Positions 17,951-27,603 of a DNA stretch of 61,966 nt are shown here, piece after piece. This DNA comes from Candidatus Zhuqueibacterota bacterium (lineage in GTDB: Bacteria > Zhuqueibacterota > Zhuqueibacteria > Oceanimicrobiales > Oceanimicrobiaceae). The translations under genes were made by a program, and so were the position numbers. Numbering within the stretch: the first letter of the stretch is position 1; every line of letters starts with the position of its first letter. The DNA lies in NCBI GenBank assembly GCA_029261995.1, contig JAJDAF010000038.1:1-61966 (forward strand). Direction: 5' to 3'. A model generated the notes under the pieces. The model did not search any database and was not told where the DNA came from. It saw nothing but the letters and a program-made list of their open reading frames with translations.

Positions 17951-19873
17951 ATGGCCGCAGTAGAGGCAACACCCTACGGATCGTGGCAATCTCCTATCAC
18001 GGCAGACCGGATCGTATCGGAAACGATTCGGCTCGGACAAATCGCCCTCGATGGCGGCGATATTTATTGGCTCGAAACGCGGCCATCGGAAGGCGGCCGC
18101 AACGTTTTGGTCCGGCGGCAATCGAGCGGCCAGGTGCATGATTTGACTCCGAAAGACCTCAACGTTCGAACAAGAGCCCATGAGTACGGTGGCGGCGCGT
18201 TTTGTGTGGCCGGCGGAGAGATTTTTTTCTGCAACGACGCCGACCAGAGAATCTACATCCAAAGCGGCGCCACCTTGCCTACACCGCTGACCCAAGCTGG
18301 TGACTTCCGTTTTGCGGACGCAATCTTCGATGAAGCCCGCAACCGCCTTGTCTGTATAAAAGAGGACCACTCACGCTCAGAACAAGTTAACCAACTGGTC
18401 TCAATCGATGTGCGCGATGGACGCGAGACCATATTGGCCGCCGGAAATGACTTCTACGCGAGTCCGGCGCTTAGCCCTGATGGCACACAACTGGCGTGGC
18501 TGACCTGGAACCAGCCGAACATGCCGTGGGACGGCACAGACCTTTGCGTTGCGGATGTCCGCCCGGATGGACAAGTCACAAATGAACGCAAGCTTGCGGG
18601 TGGCGCCGCCGAATCTGTATTTCAGCCACAATGGTCACCGTCAGGCACGCTGTATTTCATCACAGACCACAGTGGCTGGTGGAACATCTACCGCCAGGAA
18701 GAGCGCGGACCCGTTTGCGTCTGGCAACGCGAAGCAGAGTTCGGATTGCCACAGTGGATTTTTGGCATGTCCACTTACGGCTTTGAGTCGGAAGACAGGC
18801 TGATTTGCACTCTGTTTCAAGAAGGAGTGTCAAAACTAGCCGCGCTCGACATCCGCTCACTGAGAGCCGAGTTCATCGACCTGCCATTCACGAGTATCGA
18901 TCAGGTGCGCGCAAGCCGAGGCAAGGCTGCTTTTGTTGCAGGCTCGCCAATCGCAGCGCCCTCCATAGTGCAACTGAACCTGGGCACAGGCGACTTCCAC
19001 GTTCTACGCCGCTCTGCTGAAACCGCGCTCGAGTCAACCTTCTATTCACGGCCGGAGGCGATCGAGTTCCCGACCGAAAATGGCCTCACGGCGCACGCCT
19101 ACTTTTACCCGCCGCAAAACCGGGACTACTTCGGACCAGACCATGAAAAACCGCCGCTGATTGTCAAAAGCCACGGCGGACCGACAGCGGCAACTTCCAC
19201 TGAACTCGATTTGCGCGTGCAATTCTGGACCAGTCGCGGGTTTGCCATCCTGGATGTCAACTACGGCGGCAGCACGGGTTACGGCCGCGCCTACCGTGAG
19301 CGGCTCAAAGACAGCTGGGGAATCGTCGATGTCGATGATTGTGTGAATGCAGCGAAATACGTCACGGACAAAGGCTTCGCGGACGCACAACGAGCCGCAA
19401 TTGCCGGTGGCAGCGCCGGGGGCTACACCACGCTTTGCGCGCTAACCTTCCGTGACTTTTTCAAGGCCGGCGCCAGTTACTATGGCATCAGCGACCTTGA
19501 GGCGTTGGCGAAAGACACGCATAAATTCGAAGCGCGCTACCTGGACAAACTGGTGGCGCCCTACCCCTCGGGGCGAGAGGTTTATGTCGAGCGCTCGCCA
19601 ATTCATTTCGCGGACCGACTTTCGTGCCCCGTCATATTGCTTCAAGGGCTCGACGACAAAGTCGTACCACCAAATCAGGCAGTCTTGCTGGCGGAAGCGC
19701 TACGCGAAAAGGGCCTACCCGTTGCCTACCTGACCTTCGCAGGCGAACAGCACGGCTTCCGGCAGGCAGCATCAATCAAGCGTGCGCTTGAGGCGGAACT
19801 CTATTTCTATTCGCGGATTTTCGATTTTGATCTGCCAGAGCTGATTGAGCCCGTGCAGATCGACAATCTGTAA
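17951..19873 (+). CDS. S9 family (prolyl oligopeptidase-type) serine peptidase
   Basis: 640 aa cytoplasmic peptidase of the acylaminoacyl/dipeptidyl peptidase type. Residues ~20-360 form a beta-propeller with repeated 'SPDGTQLAW' and 'SPSGTLYFI' blades; residues ~380-635 the alpha/beta-hydrolase domain. Catalytic residues seen: Ser488 in GGSAGGY, Asp569 in LDDKVVP, His601 in GEQHGF; also 'SHGGPT' and 'NYGGSTGYGRAY'. No signal peptide. GGA lies 8 nt before the start. First gene of a three-gene plus-strand operon, 50 nt before the dehydrogenase. It probably degrades oligopeptides; the link to its neighbours is not obvious. Confidence 0.93.
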   Translation: MAAVEATPYGSWQSPITADRIVSETIRLGQIALDGGDIYWLETRPSEGGRNVLVRRQSSGQVHDLTPKDLNVRTRAHEYGGGAFCVAGGEIFFCNDADQRIYIQSGATLPTPLTQAGDFRFADAIFDEARNRLVCIKEDHSRSEQVNQLVSIDVRDGRETILAAGNDFYASPALSPDGTQLAWLTWNQPNMPWDGTDLCVADVRPDGQVTNERKLAGGAAESVFQPQWSPSGTLYFITDHSGWWNIYRQEERGPVCVWQREAEFGLPQWIFGMSTYGFESEDRLICTLFQEGVSKLAALDIRSLRAEFIDLPFTSIDQVRASRGKAAFVAGSPIAAPSIVQLNLGTGDFHVLRRSAETALESTFYSRPEAIEFPTENGLTAHAYFYPPQNRDYFGPDHEKPPLIVKSHGGPTAATSTELDLRVQFWTSRGFAILDVNYGGSTGYGRAYRERLKDSWGIVDVDDCVNAAKYVTDKGFADAQRAAIAGGSAGGYTTLCALTFRDFFKAGASYYGISDLEALAKDTHKFEARYLDKLVAPYPSGREVYVERSPIHFADRLSCPVILLQGLDDKVVPPNQAVLLAEALREKGLPVAYLTFAGEQHGFRQAASIKRALEAELYFYSRIFDFDLPELIEPVQIDNL

Positions 19874-19923
19874 CCCCAAACTGCACTTGAACTCTGTGGT
19901 CATCTGCACAATCGAGGGCCAAC

Positions 19924-20949
19924 ATGAAACCTCTTGAAACAATCAAAATTGGGATCATTGGCGCTGGTCGCATCGGGATGCTGCACGCGCGCAACATCGC
20001 TACGCAAAGCGAAGGCACTGAACTTTGTTCAATCAGCGATGTATTTCCAGAGGCAGCACAGCGGGCGGCCGACTTGTGCGGCGTGAAGGATACAACCACC
20101 GATTACAGTCGGATTCTCGAGAATCCGGAAATTTCAGCCGTGCTTATCTGCTCTTCGACAGACACGCACGCGCAGATCATTGAAGATGCCGCTCAGGCCG
20201 GGAAAAACATCTTCTGCGAAAAGCCCATTGACCTGGATTTGCAGCGCGTCAAGAGAGTCATTGGAATCGTAAACAAGTCCGGCGTCAAGTTTCAAGTGGG
20301 ATTTAATCGGAGATTTGACCCAAACTTTGCGAAACTCAAGGAGCACCTTAGCAATGACAAGATTGGACATACTCACATTCTGAAAATCACCAGCAGAGAC
20401 CCTGCGCCGCCGCCACTCGACTACGTCAAACGCAGCGGCGGACTTTTTGTGGATATGACGATCCACGATTTTGACATGGCTCGTTTCCTGAGTGGCAGCG
20501 AAGTCAATGAAGTTTACGCTGCGGGCGACGCTGTAATCGACCGCAGGGTTGGCGATCTCGGCGACATCGACACTGCGCTTGTCATGCTAAAATTTGAAAA
20601 TGGGGTACTCTCGACCATTGACAACAGTCGCCAGGCGGTGTATGGCTATGACCAGCGTGTCGAGGTCTTCGGCGAGAAAGGCATGCTGCAAGCACAGAAC
20701 ACGCTTTCGGACACCGTTGAGGTTTCGACCGCGCAGACCGTAGAAAAGGCGAAGCCACATTACTTTTTTCTGGAACGCTATCAAGACAGCTACGTTGCCG
20801 AAATTCGCGCATTCATCAAGGCCATTCACGATGACACCGAACCTGTGGTTGGTGGCAACGATGGCTTGATGTCCCTGCAGATCGGGCTGGCAGCCCAAAA
20901 ATCGCTTGCAGAGAACCGACCGGTTCGCCTCAACGAAGTTACCGGATAA
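19924..20949 (+). CDS. iolG: Gfo/Idh/MocA oxidoreductase, inositol 2-dehydrogenase-like
   Basis: 341 aa NAD-dependent dehydrogenase. Rossmann motif 'GIIGAGRIGMLHARNI' (residues 10-25), 'FCEKPIDL' with catalytic Lys100, 'GFNRRFDPNF', and 'FVDMTIHDFD' with Asp177 and His181, matching the Lys/Asp/His triad of inositol 2-dehydrogenases and their D-x3-H spacing. It would oxidise myo-inositol, or a related cyclitol or sugar, to the ketone. No other iol gene lies in the window, so the true substrate is uncertain. GAGG precedes the ATG; the stop codon is immediately followed by the start of the next gene. Confidence 0.85.
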   Translation: MKPLETIKIGIIGAGRIGMLHARNIATQSEGTELCSISDVFPEAAQRAADLCGVKDTTTDYSRILENPEISAVLICSSTDTHAQIIEDAAQAGKNIFCEKPIDLDLQRVKRVIGIVNKSGVKFQVGFNRRFDPNFAKLKEHLSNDKIGHTHILKITSRDPAPPPLDYVKRSGGLFVDMTIHDFDMARFLSGSEVNEVYAAGDAVIDRRVGDLGDIDTALVMLKFENGVLSTIDNSRQAVYGYDQRVEVFGEKGMLQAQNTLSDTVEVSTAQTVEKAKPHYFFLERYQDSYVAEIRAFIKAIHDDTEPVVGGNDGLMSLQIGLAAQKSLAENRPVRLNEVTG

Positions 20950-22353
20950 ATGCAGCAGGCGAAACATGTAACCAGACACGCAGAGTTTCACCTGCCTTTC
21001 ATCTGGTGGGCACTCAGAATTGCTCTCTTCGCAGGATTTGCGCTTGGCGCACACCTTGCGGCTGTGATTGGCTTTGGTTTCCCTCTTGGCAAAGCGTTTT
21101 ACGCCTACATTCAGATACACGGGCATCTGCAACTGCTGGGTTGGGCGGGTCTGTTTATCATGGGGATAAGCCTGCACTTTGTCCCGCGTCTCGCGGCCAC
21201 GCCGCTTGAGCAACCCGTCCGTCTTAAGTTTGTTCTGGGTTTCATGGCAACCAGCCTGGTTTTGCGATTCATCGCTCAGGGGGCTTTGCCATACGCACAG
21301 CATACATCCCTGCTCTTTCCGCTTAGCGTGGTGGTCATCCTTTCGGCGGCCCTGACGGCCAGTGGAATTCTTCTCTACCTGACTACCATTATTCAGACCA
21401 TACAGCGTGCCCCGAATCAGGAGAAGCGCCCCGCTTTACGTCAGGTCCGTTCATTCTTTTTAACAATGTTGCTCGGTTGGGCCGCCTATGCCTGCCTGAA
21501 TCTCGCCATGACCGTCAACATGGCGGCAGATGGTCTGACCGTTCTGGCTCAGGCCTGGGATGAGTTTGCCGTGAACACCTTTATCAGCTTGACACTGCTG
21601 CCGGTGGCGTTTGCATTCTCAGTGCGCATGTTTCCGCTTTATCTCAGACTGCCGGTAATTGATTGGTCGGTAAACACCGTTGCCGCTCTCTATCTCGCCG
21701 CGACCGTGCTCTTCCTGCTGCCGACGCTGCCTCCCGTGCTCACAATCGATTCTACTCTTCCAATTCAGATATCACACCTGGGCATGATTGCACGAGCAGG
21801 TGTCATCCTCCTGTTTATCTGGAAATTGGATCTCCTGACAAGAAGAAGGTTGCCCTGGACCGTCGTCAAACGGGAACTCCATCCCGGGCCCGACAGGCGG
21901 CCAACGCGAAAAGGACTGCCTGACTACGGCGAGTTTGGCCGGTTCGAGTGGCTGGTAGTCTCGTCCTACATCTGGCTGGCTCTGGGAGCTGGAATTGAGC
22001 TAATCCAGGGGGTTGGTTTTTTTCTGGATTGGGAAGTGGCGATCAGCAGCGATGCGGTGCGGCACTGCTTTCTTCTCGGTTTTATCACGCAGTTGATTCT
22101 GGCCATGGCCGGAAGAATGATTCCCGGATTCATTGGCAAGAAACGGCTGGTCAGACCTGACCTGGTTGCTGCAACATTCTGGCTGGTCAACCTGGCAGCC
22201 GGCGCCAGAGTTTTTCCGTTGATCGCACCGGATTGGATCATGAACCTACCGGGGATGGAGATACTAGGGAGAACTGCATTTGGACTGTCGGGTATGTTTG
22301 CAATGGCAGCCATTGCAGCCCTCTACTTCAACCTCAGAAAGACAGCCAAATGA
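20950..22353 (+). CDS. NnrS-like multi-pass membrane protein
   Basis: 467 aa with about twelve hydrophobic helices. The stretch 'IQIHGHLQLLGWAGLFIMGISLHFVPRL' (residues ~51-78) and a later 'GRMIPGFIGKK' are typical of NnrS, a haem- and copper-containing membrane protein tied to nitric oxide stress; the buried His residues are seen here, metal binding is inferred. The ATG at 20950 follows the IolG stop codon with no gap, so translation is coupled. No denitrification gene lies nearby. A haem-copper oxidase subunit I is less likely, since its full His set is missing. Ends convergent with the glucan locus. Confidence 0.75.
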   Translation: MQQAKHVTRHAEFHLPFIWWALRIALFAGFALGAHLAAVIGFGFPLGKAFYAYIQIHGHLQLLGWAGLFIMGISLHFVPRLAATPLEQPVRLKFVLGFMATSLVLRFIAQGALPYAQHTSLLFPLSVVVILSAALTASGILLYLTTIIQTIQRAPNQEKRPALRQVRSFFLTMLLGWAAYACLNLAMTVNMAADGLTVLAQAWDEFAVNTFISLTLLPVAFAFSVRMFPLYLRLPVIDWSVNTVAALYLAATVLFLLPTLPPVLTIDSTLPIQISHLGMIARAGVILLFIWKLDLLTRRRLPWTVVKRELHPGPDRRPTRKGLPDYGEFGRFEWLVVSSYIWLALGAGIELIQGVGFFLDWEVAISSDAVRHCFLLGFITQLILAMAGRMIPGFIGKKRLVRPDLVAATFWLVNLAAGARVFPLIAPDWIMNLPGMEILGRTAFGLSGMFAMAAIAALYFNLRKTAK

Positions 22354-22491
22354 ACACCGCCAACCTACTGCTTCACGCGGATGAATCTACCGCAGGCGAA
22401 AGCAGCTGCTGACCTGCGGCAGTCAGGTCGGGAGTCGTTGTGGCAGCAATCATGTTCACATGGCAAAGCTGTTCCTTCAGCAAACAGCCCA

Positions 22492-24651
22492 TCATGCCAG
22501 GGATGAAACCTCGATTTCGATTTTCGCGTTCCAGCTTCTCCCAGGTTCGATTGCCAGCCGCCAATGCGGCATCACCACGGAGCTTTGGTAGACTCGCTCA
22601 AATCCACCCTCAGACTGAGAAATGGTCTCAATCGGGAAGCGCCACCAACGCGGATTCTGAGTGGCGGCAACCGCGACCCGGACCTTCAGCCACTCATCTA
22701 CCAGTCGCACCTGATCCACTCCTGAGAGTTCGCCGGAGCTTCGCAGGCGAGCGTCATCCAGGGTCACGCCATCGACTTGGTAGTAGCGGTCCGGGGCATC
22801 ACCTGCCAAAAGGGCGAAATCCCACTCTGAGCCAAACCAGGTTTGCAAAGGCTGGTTGTCGAAGTTCTTAATCTTGTAGTCGATCTGGAGCCTGCTGTGC
22901 GTTGCATCAATAGTGATACGCTTGCTGAGATAAACTTGCACGACTCCGGAAGCGGTGGCAACATTGCCTTCACGCGACAAATGGACTGACAATCCGGCGC
23001 CGGTAGACTCCACAGCGTGGGAGTAAGCGCCGCGCAGGAAGTCCGCGGTTTCTTGGTAGTCGCAGCGCGCAAAGCCTTTCAGTGTGGTGTCTTCCGCCAG
23101 AAAATGGTCAAGACAAGATGTCCGGCGATACGAATCAAACACCAACTGTTTATCCAGATCCGGCTCTTTCATGACCACGATATCGTGAATGCTGGCAACG
23201 CCTGAGCTTGCCTCCGGCGGCTGTTGTGCGCTAGCGGCTTTCAGCTTCTTGTGGTAGGCTTCCTCGCGCCTTGTCATCGTGTCGAGCAGATTCAGGGCCG
23301 CAGGCTTGTAATCGAGCTCGAAAATTGCCCCACCCTGGCCGGGTGATACACCAAGCCCAAGGACAGGGTTGGCAACAAGGATTTCATCGGCTCCGTCAGC
23401 ATCGAAATCGAAGACCGCGTGGTCAGTCCATGCAGTCTTTTTCCGGTCGTATTGCAGCTCGTCCAAGATGGCTTCGGCCTGGATCAACTCATGATAAATG
23501 GCGTAGCGCAGATGGTTGAGATAGAGCCCCCCAAAAACGCCGTGCCAGTACGGACAATTGCATTGACCCGCCCAAAGATGGTCCTGCGCTTCCAGAAAGC
23601 GTGGATCACTGCCATGAGTTTCAGTCAGCCCTTGCAGGCGCCGGCTGACATGCAGCATCTTTTTGTGCATGTTGTTCGACTCGGGATATTTGACCATGAA
23701 ATTGCGCCAAAATCCACCGCGCACAAAGGCCTTGTGGCGGTCATGCAATTGCTGCTGCTTGAGGGTCTCCTCCAGATGCTCGTACTCATGAATCGCCTTG
23801 GTGGGCATGGCCCATTCCATCATTTCGCGGTAGGAAGCGGTAGGAAGATAGACCCGCCCAGCCGGCGGGATAGTATCGAGTGCCTCTCCGGGATGAATCA
23901 GATTGATCCAATCCAGATTGTCCTCGAGTGCCTGGAAGAACGACTCGAGCCAGCCATCTTCGTAACAATGTTCGTAGGTCCCAGGCCACACGCCGAACTT
24001 TTCTCCGTCATCCGCAAACACCAGCAGGTTTGTGCCCGCCTCACTGGCATTTTTCCTGAACAGGTTGATGGTTTCTTGCGGGTCCTGGAATGGAATGGTG
24101 TATCTCAGCTTTTCGCAGATTGGAAAAAGCTTGACAGTTGAACCGTTTTCCTCAGTCAGGTAGTAGCCAAGAAGTTCTTCATCGCGCAACCCGGCGCACT
24201 TGAAGTGCGAATCATCGAGAACCACATACTCTACACCAGCCTGGCTGCAGTACTTCGGCAAATGCGGCTCCCAGATGCGTTCAGCCATCCACATGCCGCG
24301 CGCAGAATATCCGGTGCTGGCCTTGACGTGGTCTGTTAACTTGGTAATTTGCCCGACCTTATCGCGGTCAGGAAGAACGGACAGGATGGGTTCATAAAAG
24401 CCGCCGGTCATCATTTCAACCTGGTCCTGTTCCACCAGCGCGCGCAGCCGGGGAACGAACTCCGGGTGATGCTGGTCAAGCCAGTTTAGAAGAATTCCGG
24501 TGTAGTGCTGCGCCAGGCGAATTTTCGGGTGGCGTTCCAGCAGCTCAAGGAATGGCAAATAGCATTTCTTGTATGCGTCTTCAAACACGAAATCAAAATT
24601 GCCCACCGGCTGGTGGTTGTGTAGTCCAAAAGCGACGTTAATGGTTTTCAA
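22492..24651 (-). CDS. GH57 alpha-glucan enzyme (alpha-amylase / 4-alpha-glucanotransferase type)
   Basis: 719 aa, cytoplasmic (no signal peptide). The five GH57 regions are visible: 'HNHQP' (11-15), 'GGFYEP' (83-88), 'WMAERIWEP' with the predicted nucleophile Glu124, 'VFADDGEKFGVWPGT' with the acid/base Asp at 214 or 215, and 'MEWAMPTKA'. After the barrel, a C-terminal beta domain of about 300 residues (DUF1925/1926-like in family members) follows. Full length and layout match 4-alpha-glucanotransferases, which rearrange maltodextrins. The start is TTG at 24651 with GGAGAG upstream. It is the last gene of the hydrolase operon and the only one predicted to be cytosolic. Confidence 0.92.
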   Translation of the reverse strand: MKTINVAFGLHNHQPVGNFDFVFEDAYKKCYLPFLELLERHPKIRLAQHYTGILLNWLDQHHPEFVPRLRALVEQDQVEMMTGGFYEPILSVLPDRDKVGQITKLTDHVKASTGYSARGMWMAERIWEPHLPKYCSQAGVEYVVLDDSHFKCAGLRDEELLGYYLTEENGSTVKLFPICEKLRYTIPFQDPQETINLFRKNASEAGTNLLVFADDGEKFGVWPGTYEHCYEDGWLESFFQALEDNLDWINLIHPGEALDTIPPAGRVYLPTASYREMMEWAMPTKAIHEYEHLEETLKQQQLHDRHKAFVRGGFWRNFMVKYPESNNMHKKMLHVSRRLQGLTETHGSDPRFLEAQDHLWAGQCNCPYWHGVFGGLYLNHLRYAIYHELIQAEAILDELQYDRKKTAWTDHAVFDFDADGADEILVANPVLGLGVSPGQGGAIFELDYKPAALNLLDTMTRREEAYHKKLKAASAQQPPEASSGVASIHDIVVMKEPDLDKQLVFDSYRRTSCLDHFLAEDTTLKGFARCDYQETADFLRGAYSHAVESTGAGLSVHLSREGNVATASGVVQVYLSKRITIDATHSRLQIDYKIKNFDNQPLQTWFGSEWDFALLAGDAPDRYYQVDGVTLDDARLRSSGELSGVDQVRLVDEWLKVRVAVAATQNPRWWRFPIETISQSEGGFERVYQSSVVMPHWRLAIEPGRSWNAKIEIEVSSLA

Positions 24652-24673
24652 TTTGATGAACTCTCCAGTTGAT

Positions 24674-27583
24674 TTACTCCAGCTTCAACAACTTCAGGGA
24701 ACTTACAAACCTGTCGGTTGACATGCGGAGAATGTAAAGCCCCGAGGCCGCTTGGCCACCGTTTTCACTGCGCCCGTCCCAAACAATCCGGTGAGAGCCA
24801 GCGGTTTGAATTTCATCCATCAGCCGGCGAACGCGCTGACCAATGACGTTAAACACATCTATGGTGACTCTTGCCGCGACCGGCACGTCGAATTCGATGG
24901 TGGTTTCCGGATTGAAGGGATTCGGATAATTCTGATGTAAACGGAAATTGCCCGGCGGCGTCACATGGATTTCGCCCACGGAGGTGATGAGATTTTCGGA
25001 TGGAAAGCCAATATTCTTGTCCGTGTACAAGTGAAACTCACCCGGCTGCAAAGACAGGCCGGTGAAGCCGCCGTCAACCAGCAAGCTATCGGCCAGGAAA
25101 TAGTCGTACCACATCCCACCGTGAATAAAACCCGGATTAACAGCGGTAGGCACGACATCGAAATTGCCGACAATGAGCACGTTCATCTGCGCGCCGCCTA
25201 GTTTGATGATCTTGTGTGACGGACCATTCGCAGCGGCGATCGACACCGTCGTTTCCGGCGCGCGAAACACCCCATGCTCGCGCCGAAGCTTAAGTAACTC
25301 CGCCATGAAATTGTACAGCAGTTTTCGGTTCGGGTCCTGATTGTACTCCCACAGAATCGGCTTGGGAGCGGTGCGTGCACCACCGCTTTCGGGAAGCTCC
25401 TGGTCATAACCAAGCTCGCCAAACTGCCACATCATTTTTGGCCCGGGGATAGTCAGAAAAAAACTGGCCACCAGTTTGATGCGCTGCAGCGCCGTTTGCA
25501 GGTCCCGCGTGTTGTACGAACCGCTGCTGTTCTGCCGGCCGAAACTGAGGTTCTTGAACACCAACCATGGCTCATCGTGACTCTCCATGTATGTGACCAG
25601 GTGCGGCTGCGACCAGCCGCGCTTCTTGTAGTAACCCCAGGAAAAGTCAGAAGAACGGGAGCCGTCATCAAGCCAGCCCATGGCCGATTGGCTGTAGGCA
25701 GTGTTCAGATTTCCCCAAAGCAGCATGCCGTGGTTCGAAAGCACCTTTTCTTCCTCGTTATCCGCAAAGTGCTCCAGGATAACGTAGGCTGTTGAATCCA
25801 CCTGCCACATCTGGTCCGCCATCCGCGTCAGGATAGCGATACGCGAGGCGTCGAACTGCGCCATGAGGTTCGAATCGTTGCCACTGTTTGTTTGAGTGAA
25901 CCCTTTCGAAAGGTCGAACCGGAAGCCATCGACGCGGAACTCCTGCAACCAGTAGCGGTTCACGCGGTCTACAAACGCCTTGGTGTGTTTGCTCTCATGA
26001 TTAAAGTCCCAGCCGACGTTAAACGGATGGCGGGCCGTGACGTTGTACCACGGGTTCTGCTCGGTGGGCGGCCCAAAAGCTCCCGAAGCATACAACCGCA
26101 CCAGCGAGTGCTGGCCAAAGGAGTGGTTGAGGACGGCGTCGAGAATGACAGCAATACCGCGCCGATGGCACTCATCAACAAAGCGCTTCAGGTCATTCGC
26201 AGGCCCATAATACTTGTCTGGTGTGAAGTAGAAGGCTGGATTGTACCCCCAGCTTTCGTTGCCCTCAAACTCCGTGACCGGCAGAAGCTCAATGGCATTC
26301 ACGCCTAATCGCTCAAGATAATCCAGCGTGTCCACCATGGTGGCGTAATCGTGCTTCGCAATGAAATCCCGAATCAGGAGTTCATAAATGACCAACTCTT
26401 CCTTTGGTGGCCGCTGAAAATCTGAGACCTGCCACTCAAAAGGCGTTTGATTGATTTTGAAAACCGAGACGTTGTGATTGGTTTCATTCCCGGGATATGG
26501 TTTCAGGTTCGCGAACGTCGAACTCTCGATCTCGCCATCCTGCGGAGTAAGAATGAGTTGCGCGTAGGGATCCGCAACGCGTACCTGACCATCCACCAGG
26601 TATTGAAAGCCATACTCTGTTTCCGGATCGAGGCCGTCCAACGTCAGCCAATAACGGACGCTGTCTTCAGCTACTTTATCGCGCGTCATAAAGAAGGCGG
26701 GGTCAGGCAGCCAGTCTGTGAAGTCGCCGATGACGTAGACGAATTCCTTGAATGGAGCAAACAAAGACAGGGTCACGGTGCTGTTATCTATGATGTTTAT
26801 GCCGTCCAGCATGCCATCCGGAACGGGACTATCGAGAGTCGTTGGGTTGAGGAGAATCGCGAACCGAGTCGTATCGCGTGCTCCAAGCGTGTCCTGTGCT
26901 GTGATTGACACGGTAAAAAATCCATCTATTGCGTTGTCCGCGAGAAAATCATAAATCACGGTATCTGACTGCGTGCGAGCCACCTCAACATCGTCTATCA
27001 GAACAGCGAGTTCGGCAATACTGGATCCCGGCGTCACCGCCGTTGCGACAATATGCACGGTATCTCCCGCACTGGCAAAAGCCGGGGCTCTGCGGACATC
27101 TGCAAAGGAAACATCGACTTCTGGCTGCAAAACGACCGCAGTCACCGACGACTGAAACACGGTCATGTCCCAATTCGCGCCACCGGTGTTATGAGCCCAA
27201 TTCGAGCCCGGAGATGATGGTGTGCCATCGTTGACCACGTAATGCAGCGTTGCAATCGTGGAGTCGGTCGGAATCGTGACGACCCAGACATTGTTGGCAA
27301 TCCTGGCAAGCGGCGTTCGCGCCGCGATCCCGCTCATGACCGTGCCCGGTGGGAGCATGTGGGCCGGCGGCGCCTGCCAGTTGCCGGAGCCGGTTTCGTT
27401 CACCCCCCAATGCATCACCAAAGATGACGGGTTGTTCGGCATTTCATTATTTAGGGCGGGATCAAAAAAGATCGAAATAGAATCTCCTGCCGCCGGAAGG
27501 GCCGGTTGCCACCAGCTGCCATTTTGGGCAAAAAGTGTCAGCGGCAGGAACGCCATCATCAAAAACAACTTCACAGCTTTCAT
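24674..27583 (-). CDS. Secreted GH13 alpha-amylase with type IX-like C-terminal tail
   Basis: 969 aa. Signal peptide 1-19 (LFA-QN). Residues ~25-145 resemble a starch-binding module; ~150-245 an Ig-like domain; ~255-365 a CBM48-like domain; ~395-800 the GH13 barrel with 'DAVLNH', 'GFRFDLSKG' (nucleophile Asp557), 'VILEHF' (acid/base Glu604) and 'ESHDEP' (Asp670). The last ~85 residues are the FlgD-like tail beginning 'NYPNPFNPETTIEF' and ending 'SSLKLLKLE', seen on type IX secretion cargo and usually removed or used for surface attachment. It probably attacks starch outside the cell. It lies 20-22 nt from each neighbour in the hydrolase operon. Confidence 0.92.
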   Translation of the reverse strand: MKAVKLFLMMAFLPLTLFAQNGSWWQPALPAAGDSISIFFDPALNNEMPNNPSSLVMHWGVNETGSGNWQAPPAHMLPPGTVMSGIAARTPLARIANNVWVVTIPTDSTIATLHYVVNDGTPSSPGSNWAHNTGGANWDMTVFQSSVTAVVLQPEVDVSFADVRRAPAFASAGDTVHIVATAVTPGSSIAELAVLIDDVEVARTQSDTVIYDFLADNAIDGFFTVSITAQDTLGARDTTRFAILLNPTTLDSPVPDGMLDGINIIDNSTVTLSLFAPFKEFVYVIGDFTDWLPDPAFFMTRDKVAEDSVRYWLTLDGLDPETEYGFQYLVDGQVRVADPYAQLILTPQDGEIESSTFANLKPYPGNETNHNVSVFKINQTPFEWQVSDFQRPPKEELVIYELLIRDFIAKHDYATMVDTLDYLERLGVNAIELLPVTEFEGNESWGYNPAFYFTPDKYYGPANDLKRFVDECHRRGIAVILDAVLNHSFGQHSLVRLYASGAFGPPTEQNPWYNVTARHPFNVGWDFNHESKHTKAFVDRVNRYWLQEFRVDGFRFDLSKGFTQTNSGNDSNLMAQFDASRIAILTRMADQMWQVDSTAYVILEHFADNEEEKVLSNHGMLLWGNLNTAYSQSAMGWLDDGSRSSDFSWGYYKKRGWSQPHLVTYMESHDEPWLVFKNLSFGRQNSSGSYNTRDLQTALQRIKLVASFFLTIPGPKMMWQFGELGYDQELPESGGARTAPKPILWEYNQDPNRKLLYNFMAELLKLRREHGVFRAPETTVSIAAANGPSHKIIKLGGAQMNVLIVGNFDVVPTAVNPGFIHGGMWYDYFLADSLLVDGGFTGLSLQPGEFHLYTDKNIGFPSENLITSVGEIHVTPPGNFRLHQNYPNPFNPETTIEFDVPVAARVTIDVFNVIGQRVRRLMDEIQTAGSHRIVWDGRSENGGQAASGLYILRMSTDRFVSSLKLLKLE

Positions 27584-27603
27584 AACAACCTATCCCTCAT
27601 CAT

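Noticed and set aside
22411-22429. GACCTG...CAGGTC hairpin between convergent NnrS-like and GH57 genes
   Set aside because: Six-bp stem without a T-run on either strand; too weak to call a terminator.
25892-26308. Long plus-strand open frames opposite the GH13 gene, and similar antisense frames across the window
   Set aside because: They mirror the codon pattern of strong minus-strand genes, lack domains and ribosome-binding sites.
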